DNA of 64,000 nucleotides from contig NZ_SNXZ01000007.1 in NCBI RefSeq assembly GCF_004362825.1, positions 408,284-472,283 on the forward strand, in the 5' to 3' direction. A program made the translations under genes and the position numbers. Shown piece by piece: positions 18,046-24,728 of this stretch. The stretch is from Labedaea rhizosphaerae. Lineage in GTDB: Bacteria > Actinomycetota > Actinomycetes > Mycobacteriales > Pseudonocardiaceae. Under the pieces are notes generated by a model that ran no database searches, was not told where the DNA came from, and was given only the letters and a program-made list of their open reading frames with translations. Position 1 is the first letter of the stretch; each line of letters opens with the position of its first letter.

Positions 18046-18071
18046 GCCAGCCTCCTTGACTGATAACGGTT

Positions 18072-19016
18072 TCAGTGCCGGAACACCATGGCGGAGTACG
18101 TCGCGCCGGCCCCGGCGCCGACGGCCGCGACGAGGTAGTGGTCCCCTTCGCGCAGCAGGCCCTGCTCCAGGGCCGTCCGGTGGTTGGCGAACGCGTCGAC
18201 GCAGAACAGGTGGCCGTTGACGGGCACGTTGGCCAGCACCACGCGGTCGACGGGGTAGTCGATCAGGTGGCACAACCGTTGCCACGTCACGATGTTCACG
18301 TTGTGCGGCAGCACCAGGGCGATGTCGTCGAACCCCAGCCTCGCCTCGGCCACGGCTCGGCGCATCACGGCGGCCAGCGAGGGGCGGTACTCGCGCTGGA
18401 ACCGGTCAAAGCTCTCGCCGAACTCGGCGTCGAACCCGCCCTGCTGGTCGCAGGCGTAGGCCAGCAGACGGTCACGGGGGCCGTCCGTGCTCACCAGGCA
18501 CGCCGCCGCGCCTTCGCCGAAGATCGAGGTGCCCGGCAGCAACCGGGCGTCCCGGGTGAACGCCTTCTCCCCGGTGAAGACCAGGGCGAGGGCGTCCGGG
18601 TCGCCATCGCCGTCGAGCAGCCGCCCCGCGAGGTCGACGGCCAGCAACCCGCTCGCGCAGCTTTGCTGGGTGACGGTGAACGTCAGGGCGTGCGCCAGCC
18701 CGAGTTGCCGGCAGACCTCGTGCAACGGGTTGCGCGGATAGGGGACCACGACCGGCATGGCGCGGCCGTGGATGACGTACCGGACGCGGTCTTCCTGGCC
18801 GCGCAGGCCGTCGATCCCCGCCGCGGCCGCGTGGAGCAGGTCGGCGAGCGAGCGGTCGGGATCGAACCGGATCTCGTCGAGCCCGTGGAACCGCCGGAAG
18901 AGCCGGACCTGGATGTCGGTCAGCCCGAGCGGTTCCGCGAGGTTCTCGAGGGGGACGCGAAATGCCGGTGTGTACACCGACACCGCGTCGAGGGCGGTCA
19001 CATTCGCAGATCTCAC
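18072..19016 (-). CDS. FabH-type ketosynthase (KAS III family)
   Basis: 314 residues. The Cys-His-Asn triad is complete: Cys120 (QQSCASG), His238 (LPHNVN) and Asn267 (VPVNGHL). Such enzymes condense an acyl-CoA with malonyl-ACP or transfer acyl groups to an ACP, a hydroxyl or an amine. GTG start at 19016 without a clear ribosome binding site. First gene of the five-gene minus-strand operon, divergent from the glycosyltransferase at 19,060 across a 43-base region containing a palindrome. Confidence 0.87.
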   Translation of the reverse strand: MRSANVTALDAVSVYTPAFRVPLENLAEPLGLTDIQVRLFRRFHGLDEIRFDPDRSLADLLHAAAAGIDGLRGQEDRVRYVIHGRAMPVVVPYPRNPLHEVCRQLGLAHALTFTVTQQSCASGLLAVDLAGRLLDGDGDPDALALVFTGEKAFTRDARLLPGTSIFGEGAAACLVSTDGPRDRLLAYACDQQGGFDAEFGESFDRFQREYRPSLAAVMRRAVAEARLGFDDIALVLPHNVNIVTWQRLCHLIDYPVDRVVLANVPVNGHLFCVDAFANHRTALEQGLLREGDHYLVAAVGAGAGATYSAMVFRH

Positions 19017-19027
19017 CAGATGGTTTC

Positions 19028-19043
19028 TACGTCAGTCAACGTA
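19028..19043. promoter_or_regulatory. palindrome in a divergent promoter region
   Basis: TACGT-CAGTCA-ACGTA lies in the 43-base gap between the divergent FabH-type gene and glycosyltransferase gene. Arm length 5, spacer 6. Position suggests an operator controlling both operons; no cognate regulator can be named. Confidence 0.35.
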
Positions 19044-19059
19044 TGCCATCATTTTTCCG

Positions 19060-20226
19060 GTGTCCCGATTCCTGTTGGTTGTCCTGCCATTGCAGGGTCA
19101 TCTGTTTCCCATGCTCGCCGTCGGACAGGAACTGGTCCACAGTGGACATGATGTGATCTGGTGCGGACCGGAGAAAGTGTTGCGCCCGCTGGTCGGCCCC
19201 GACGCGGTGGTGCACCCGACCGGCGTACGCGCGTACCGCCGTTACGACGAAACCGGTATGGCCGGATTGCGCGCGCTCTGGGACGGTTATCTGCTCCCGT
19301 TCACGCGTTTCACCCTTTCGGCGGTCGACGCGGCGGTCGCCGAACACCGACCGGACGTCGTGGTCACCGAGCAGTACGCGTTCGCGGGCGGCGTGGTGGC
19401 GCACCGGCGGGGCGTGCCGTGGGTGTCGTTGTGCACCGGCACGCTGGAGCTGACGCCACCGGCCGAACTGGCCGGGTTCGACGAGTTCGTGGCCGACCGG
19501 GTGGCCCAGGTGCGCGAGATGGCCGGCCTTCCCGCCGGTGCGCCCGTCGACCCGCGGTTCTCCCCGTACCTCGTCCTCGCCCTCACCAGCCCGGCGCTGC
19601 TGACCGGGGCCGACCTGCCATCGCGGTGCGTGCTCACCGGCGCGGTGCTGGGCTCGCGGCCGAACGCCCCGGACTTCCCTTGGCACGCTTGGGATTCCAG
19701 CCGCCGGCATGTCTTGGTGACGGTGGGTACCCTTGTCGGTCACATGATCGGGGACTTCTACGACCGGGCCGCCACGGTGCTCTCCGCCCTGTCCGACGAC
19801 GTGCAGGCGGTGTTCGTGACCTCGGGTGTGGCCGCGGATTCCTTTCCCGCGGACGCGATCGTGGCCGAGCTGGTGCCGATGCTGGACCTGCTGCCGCGCC
19901 TGGACGCGCTGGTGTGCCACGCGGGCGGTGCGGCCACCGAGGCGCTCGCGCACGGCGTCCCGATGGTCCTCGCCCCCGTTCGGGCCGAACAAGTGGCCCT
20001 GGCCCACCAGATCGCCGCGTCGGGCGCCGGGATCGAGGTCCCGATCCTGGATGCGACGGTCGCCGAACTCGACACGGCGGTCCGCGCTGTGCTGGACGAG
20101 CCGCGGTACCGGCAGCGGGCTCGCCACATCGCGGGCGAGTTCGCCGACGCCGGGGGAGCGAGTGCGGCCGCCACGCACATCGCCGCGTTGGCGGCTGGTG
20201 CCGACCGGGTCGGGTCGAGAGGATGA
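19060..20226 (+). CDS. glycosyltransferase, GT1 family
   Basis: 388 residues from GTG 19060 (MSRFLLVVLPLQGHLFPMLAVGQEL), a start that matches the family; an upstream open frame to 18757 is antisense to the ketosynthase gene. Donor site CHAGGAATEALAHGVPMVLAPVRAEQ is intact. Sequence is closer to sterol/zeaxanthin-type MGTs than to EryCIII, so it may glycosylate a lipophilic part such as the terpenoid or acyl chain. ATGA overlap with the thioesterase gene. Confidence 0.85.
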   Translation: MSRFLLVVLPLQGHLFPMLAVGQELVHSGHDVIWCGPEKVLRPLVGPDAVVHPTGVRAYRRYDETGMAGLRALWDGYLLPFTRFTLSAVDAAVAEHRPDVVVTEQYAFAGGVVAHRRGVPWVSLCTGTLELTPPAELAGFDEFVADRVAQVREMAGLPAGAPVDPRFSPYLVLALTSPALLTGADLPSRCVLTGAVLGSRPNAPDFPWHAWDSSRRHVLVTVGTLVGHMIGDFYDRAATVLSALSDDVQAVFVTSGVAADSFPADAIVAELVPMLDLLPRLDALVCHAGGAATEALAHGVPMVLAPVRAEQVALAHQIAASGAGIEVPILDATVAELDTAVRAVLDEPRYRQRARHIAGEFADAGGASAAATHIAALAAGADRVGSRG

Positions 20227-21134
20227 GCGGGGTGGACGGGACCGCGGCCCTGAACGCCGCCAAACCGAAAGCGCTGCCGAAAGCCGCGGAGTTCGCGTGG
20301 GCACGGCAGCGGCGCGCCGATTTCCGTGCGGCCGGAGGAGTTCTCGACCTGGTGCTGCCGTTGCGCGCGGGCGGCGAGGGCCCCGCGCTGTTCTGCGCGC
20401 CGCCGCTGGTGGGGGCGAGCTGGTGCTACTTGTCGCTGCTGCCCCACATCGGGCCTGAGCACGCCGTGTACGGCCTGCAGTCGCGGGGCCTTCGCCGTCC
20501 CGAACCGCTGACGGTGGACATGGCCGAACTGGCCCGCGACTTCGCCGACCGCATCCGCGAGACCCGGCCGTGTGGCCCCTACCCGCTGTTCGGCTGGTCG
20601 GTGGGCGCGAACATGGCCCACGCCATCGCCGAAGAGCTCGAACGGCGCGGTGAGGACGTCGGCCTGCTTGTCATCGGCGACGCGACCCCGCAGCTGCCCG
20701 GGAAGATCAGCATCGCCGACGACAACGTGTGGCTGTTGTGCGACTTCGTGCTGCGCGAGTTCGGCTACCAGCCGGTGATCGAACCGGACGACCCGGATCC
20801 GGTGGGGCACATGCTGGAGCTGATCCGCGCCCGGCCGGGTGGCGGGCTGCATGAGTGGCCGGACCGGCGGGTGGTCGGCCTGCCGCGGATCATCCGCAAC
20901 AACCTCGCCGTGGCGCAGCGGCACGAGCCGGGCCGGGTCCGCTGTCCCGTGCTGTTCCTGTCCGCGACCCGGACCGAGGAGACCACCGCCGAGAAGGTGG
21001 CGGCCTGGGCCGGTCACCTCGACGGGCCGGTCGACGTCGTCGAGGTCGACACCGAGCACGAGCACATGCTGCTGCCACAACCGATCGCGCGGATCGGGGC
21101 GGCGATCGCGGCGCGGCTGCGCGCGTTGGGGTGA
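20223..21134 (+). CDS. stand-alone type I-like thioesterase
   Basis: 303 residues, alpha/beta hydrolase of the NRPS/PKS terminal thioesterase kind. The nucleophile is Ser126 in GWSVGAN, the acid is probably Asp in VIGDATP, and the His is His281 in EHEHM. An N-terminal ~45-residue segment before the hydrolase core is unusual for a type II editing enzyme. None of the NRPS proteins in the window has a C-terminal TE, so this is the best candidate for chain release or cyclisation in trans. Confidence 0.82.
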   Translation: MSGVDGTAALNAAKPKALPKAAEFAWARQRRADFRAAGGVLDLVLPLRAGGEGPALFCAPPLVGASWCYLSLLPHIGPEHAVYGLQSRGLRRPEPLTVDMAELARDFADRIRETRPCGPYPLFGWSVGANMAHAIAEELERRGEDVGLLVIGDATPQLPGKISIADDNVWLLCDFVLREFGYQPVIEPDDPDPVGHMLELIRARPGGGLHEWPDRRVVGLPRIIRNNLAVAQRHEPGRVRCPVLFLSATRTEETTAEKVAAWAGHLDGPVDVVEVDTEHEHMLLPQPIARIGAAIAARLRALG

Positions 21135-21161
21135 TCGGGCGCGCCGGTGGTGTCCCGTCTT

Positions 21162-21187
21162 GTTTTTCGCATGGTGAGCGGAAAAAC
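21162..21187. promoter_or_regulatory. imperfect inverted repeat upstream of the exporter genes
   Basis: GTTTTTCGC (21162-21170) pairs with GCGGAAAAAC (21178-21187) with one bulged G and a 7-base loop. It is the most AT-rich stretch in the neighbourhood. It could terminate transcription from the thioesterase gene or serve as an operator for the exporter promoter. Confidence 0.3.
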
Positions 21188-21201
21188 GTCCGAATGCATG
21201 A

Positions 21202-21231
21202 TTGTCATGGGGCGAATGGCCAACCTAGCCT
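21202..21231 (+). promoter_or_regulatory. candidate promoter giving a leaderless exporter mRNA
   Basis: TTGTCA (21202-21207), 18-base spacer, TAGCCT (21226-21231). The expected start point, about 7 bases after the -10, coincides with the GTG at 21238, and no ribosome binding site precedes that codon. This fits leaderless transcription, common in actinobacteria. Inference only. Confidence 0.35.
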
Positions 21232-21237
21232 TCGCTG

Positions 21238-22293
21238 GTGACTTCGCGCCCCCTGCTGCCGGTGCACGACGCCGTCGTGGCCGGTGGGGTCGTCGCTCCC
21301 GCGCGCCGGGATCTCGTGATCGAGGCCGTGGGGCTGCGCAAGACCTACCGCGGCCGCGGTAGGAAGGCCAAGCCGGTGGCGGCGGTGCGCGGGGTGGATT
21401 TCGCCGTGCGTGCCGGGGAGATCTTCGGTTTCCTCGGCCCCAACGGCGCGGGTAAGTCCACGACACTGCACATGCTCGCCACGCTGATCCGGCCCGACGG
21501 CGGCAGCGCCGTCATCGGCGGCGCCGACCTGGTGCGTTCACCCGCTCGGGTGCGTGAAGTCATTGGCTTGGTAGCGCAGCGCAGTGGCACCTACGACGAC
21601 GCGACCGGGCGGCAGGAATTGGCCGTGCAGGCGCAGATGCACGGCATGGGCAAGGCGCAGGCCCGGGGCGTGGCCGACGCGACGGTGGCGTCGTTCGGTC
21701 TCGCCGAGTTCGCCGACCGCCGCATCAAGACCTACTCCGGCGGCCAGCGCCGCCGGCTCGACTTCGCCATCGGCGTCATCCACCGGCCGTCGGTGATGTT
21801 CCTCGACGAGCCGACTGCAGGTCTGGACCCGCCGAGCCGCGCGGAGATGTGGCAGGAGGTCCGGCGGCTGCGCGACAACGGCATGACGATCTTCCTGACC
21901 ACGCACTACCTCGACGAAGCGGACGCCTTGTGCGACCGCATTTCCATCATCGACAAGGGTTTGATCGTCGCCGAGGGCACGCCGTCGCAGCTGAAGCGGG
22001 ACATCGCCGGTGACGTGGTGACCGTCCACCTGTCCGGTCCCGGCTCGGCGGGCGGCGCGGACGAGTCCTTGCTCGCCGCCACCATCGCCGTGCTGACCGG
22101 ACTGGATTTCGTGCACGGCGTGGAAGGCGTGGACACCGCGGTGCGCCTGTACGTCGACAGTGCCGCGACCGCCATCCCCCTGACCATCAGCGCGCTCGTG
22201 CGCGCCGGGATCGAGCCCGTATCGATCGAGTTCCGCCGTCCCAGTCTCGACGACGTCTTCCTGGCCAAGACCGGCCGAACCCTGCGCGACTGA
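21238..22293 (+). CDS. ABC transporter ATP-binding protein (DrrA family)
   Basis: 351 residues. Walker A GPNGAGKST, signature YSGGQRRRL, Walker B VMFLDEPTAGLDPP and the switch His in FLTTHYLDEAD are all present. The C-terminal extension of about 100 residues is typical of DrrA-type drug exporters. It pairs with the ABC-2 permease 12 bases downstream and should drive export of, and self-resistance to, the cluster product. GTG start with no clear RBS; see the promoter entry. Confidence 0.92.
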   Translation: MTSRPLLPVHDAVVAGGVVAPARRDLVIEAVGLRKTYRGRGRKAKPVAAVRGVDFAVRAGEIFGFLGPNGAGKSTTLHMLATLIRPDGGSAVIGGADLVRSPARVREVIGLVAQRSGTYDDATGRQELAVQAQMHGMGKAQARGVADATVASFGLAEFADRRIKTYSGGQRRRLDFAIGVIHRPSVMFLDEPTAGLDPPSRAEMWQEVRRLRDNGMTIFLTTHYLDEADALCDRISIIDKGLIVAEGTPSQLKRDIAGDVVTVHLSGPGSAGGADESLLAATIAVLTGLDFVHGVEGVDTAVRLYVDSAATAIPLTISALVRAGIEPVSIEFRRPSLDDVFLAKTGRTLRD

Positions 22294-22305
22294 GGAGCGG
22301 ACGTC

Positions 22306-23070
22306 GTGAAACTGTTGCGCGACACCTGGCTGATCTTCCGCTACGAGGCGGTCGTGATGGCCCGCAACCCCGGTCTCATCGCGCTCACCCTCGCCCAGCC
22401 GATCACCTATCTGGTGCTTTTCGCGCCATTCCTCAAGATCGCGATGGCCGGCCGGGGCGTGGCCACCTACGGCGACGCCTACGCGATCTACGTGCCCGGC
22501 TTGTTCGTGTCGATGGGCTTGTTCGGTGGGCTCTTCGCGGGCTACGGCCTGTTGAACGCGGTGCGCCAAGGGGTCGTCGACCGCTGCCGCGTCACGCCGG
22601 TCAGCCGCACCGGGCTGTTGCTGGGCCGTGCGCTGATGCACGTGGCGCTGCTGGAGTTCCAGGCGACGATGATCACCATCGCCGCGCTGCCGTTCGGGTT
22701 GCGGGTCGGGCTCGGCGAACTGCTGGTGGCCTACGCCCTGCTGTCGTTGGTGATCCTGCTGAGCATCTCGATCTCCTACGGCATCGCCCTGGTGGTGCGC
22801 AACGAGAACAGCCTCGGCATCCTGATCAACACGGTCGGCCAGCCGGTGTCGTTGCTCGCGGGCGTGCTGATCCCGCTCAGCCTTGCGCCGCTGTGGGTGC
22901 AGAACGTGGCGCTGTGGAACCCGTTCGCGTGGGCCACCGAGGGCTTGCGCGCGCTGCTGACCGGGCACTTCGCGACCAGCGCCGTCTGGCAAGGCTGGCT
23001 GGTCATGGTCGTTGCCTGCGCGCTCGCCGTCTGGTGGTCGATCCGCCAGTTCAACCGGGAGGTCTCATGA
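22306..23070 (+). CDS. ABC-2 type permease (DrrB family)
   Basis: 254 residues with six predicted membrane helices and the ABC-2 family layout (cytoplasmic N terminus, helices at about 25-45, 60-80, 105-130, 140-165, 170-190 and 225-245). Preceded by GAGG and a GTG start. Membrane partner of the ATPase upstream. Its stop overlaps the ATG of the adenylation enzyme, so exporter and biosynthesis genes are co-expressed. Confidence 0.92.
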   Translation: MKLLRDTWLIFRYEAVVMARNPGLIALTLAQPITYLVLFAPFLKIAMAGRGVATYGDAYAIYVPGLFVSMGLFGGLFAGYGLLNAVRQGVVDRCRVTPVSRTGLLLGRALMHVALLEFQATMITIAALPFGLRVGLGELLVAYALLSLVILLSISISYGIALVVRNENSLGILINTVGQPVSLLAGVLIPLSLAPLWVQNVALWNPFAWATEGLRALLTGHFATSAVWQGWLVMVVACALAVWWSIRQFNREVS

Positions 23071-24725
23071 AGCAGGGCAACCTGCGTGCCGCGCTGGCGC
23101 AGGACCCGCGGGTGGGGGCGGGCAACGTGCCGCTCATGCTCGCCGAGCACGGCGCCGACCTCGACGCGCCGCGCATGGGCTTCGACTCCGCGGTGGACGG
23201 GATCGCGGCGTACACCCTGCTGTCGTTGCGGCAGCTCACCGAGCGGGTCGCGGCGCGCGCGGAGTGGTTCGCGCGCAAGGGGATCGGCCGCCGCGACCCG
23301 GTCGCGCTGCCGGTCACGTCGGCCGCCGACGTGTTCCTCAACTTCTTCGCGTTGAACCGGCTGGGCGCGATTCCGGCGCTGATGAACGGGAACATGCCCC
23401 TGGACGTCGCCGCGGCGTACATCCGGCGGCTCGCGTGCGCCGGTGTCGTGGTCGACGCCGACCACGACGCGCTGCGCGAGCACGACCTCGGCGCGCCCGT
23501 GCTCGGCGACGCGGCCGAGACCGGCACCGGCGACCCGGATCAGGCACCGCCTCACTACCGCCACCACGGCGACGACCCGGTCGCGATCACGCATTCCTCT
23601 GGCACGACGCGCGTGCCCGCGGCGGTCGTGCACTCCCACGACAGCCTGTTCGCCGCGGTGCGCGCGGTGCGGCTCACCGAGGCCCGGCCCTACGGCAAGG
23701 TCCGGGAGCTGTCCGTGCTCCCCGCCGCGCACGCCGCCGGGATCATCGTCGTGAACCAGGCGCTGTGCAACGGCTACGAGATCCTGTGCCTGTCCGCGCA
23801 GGGCGGGCCGTTCGAGCGCAGCGGCGAGGTGATCCTCGACGCCATCGAGCGCTGGCGGCCGACCGGCGTGTTCGGTTTCGCGGTGACGTGGGCCGAACTC
23901 GCCCGCCACGACCTCACCACCCGCGATCTGAGTTCGGTGCGCAACTGGTCGAGCACCGGGGACTGCGCCCACGAGGCCCACGTGCGGCGGCTCGTCGCGG
24001 TCGGCAGCCACCTGACGTGGACCCGGGAGGGCGCGGTCGAGGTCGCCGGGTCGAAGTTCATCGACATGCTCGGCTCCACCGAGATGGGGCACAGCGCGTT
24101 CCGGATCACCCACCGGCTCGGCAGCGACCGCTACGACCGGTGCGTGGGCACGCCGTACCCGTTCGCGGAGGTGGCGCTGCTCGATCTCACGACCGGCGAA
24201 GAGGTCCCGGACGGCCAGGTCGGCCACTGCGCGCTCAAGTCGCCGACGCTCGCGCCCGGCTACTGGAACGACTCGGCCGCCACCTACCGCAGCCGGTTCA
24301 ACGGCTACTACCTCACCGGCGACCTGATGTACCGGGACGCGGAGGGCTACTACTACCACGTCGACCGGGCAAGCGACGCGATCGACCTCGGCGACGGGAA
24401 CTGGCTCTACACCGCGCTCTGCGAGGAACGTCTGCTCGCCCGCATCCCCGATGTCCGCGACTGCACGGTGCTGGCGACCCGGCAGGACGACGGCTCGGTC
24501 GTGACCGACGTGCTCCTGGTGCTGCGTGATGGCGCGGACACCGGTCCCGGCGCCACCACCGAGCGGGAGGCGGCCGTGCGCGCCACGCTCGGCGAGGCGG
24601 CGGCGCGGACGGTGCGGCGCATCGAGACCGTCCGCGACGACGACATGACGGTGGGCCCGACCGGGAAGGTGCGCAAGTTCGTTATGCGCCAACGGATCCT
24701 CGCGCAAGCGCAGCACGGGAGGTAG
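23067..24725 (+). CDS. stand-alone adenylation (AMP-forming ligase) enzyme
   Basis: 552 residues of the ANL superfamily. Motifs visible: A3 THSSGTTRVPAAVVHSH (the usual Lys after Pro is Ala), A5 DMLGSTEMGH, A7 YLTGDLMYRD and the A10 lysine in GPTGKVRKF. The catalytic A10 Lys is intact, so adenylation is plausible. It is free of carrier domains and lies 3 bases before an NRPS whose own adenylation domain is degenerate but whose PCP is intact; loading that PCP in trans is the simplest job. Substrate not predictable; 4-hydroxyphenylglycine is a contextual guess. Confidence 0.82.
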   Translation: MKQGNLRAALAQDPRVGAGNVPLMLAEHGADLDAPRMGFDSAVDGIAAYTLLSLRQLTERVAARAEWFARKGIGRRDPVALPVTSAADVFLNFFALNRLGAIPALMNGNMPLDVAAAYIRRLACAGVVVDADHDALREHDLGAPVLGDAAETGTGDPDQAPPHYRHHGDDPVAITHSSGTTRVPAAVVHSHDSLFAAVRAVRLTEARPYGKVRELSVLPAAHAAGIIVVNQALCNGYEILCLSAQGGPFERSGEVILDAIERWRPTGVFGFAVTWAELARHDLTTRDLSSVRNWSSTGDCAHEAHVRRLVAVGSHLTWTREGAVEVAGSKFIDMLGSTEMGHSAFRITHRLGSDRYDRCVGTPYPFAEVALLDLTTGEEVPDGQVGHCALKSPTLAPGYWNDSAATYRSRFNGYYLTGDLMYRDAEGYYYHVDRASDAIDLGDGNWLYTALCEERLLARIPDVRDCTVLATRQDDGSVVTDVLLVLRDGADTGPGATTEREAAVRATLGEAAARTVRRIETVRDDDMTVGPTGKVRKFVMRQRILAQAQHGR

Positions 24726-24728
24726 CGC

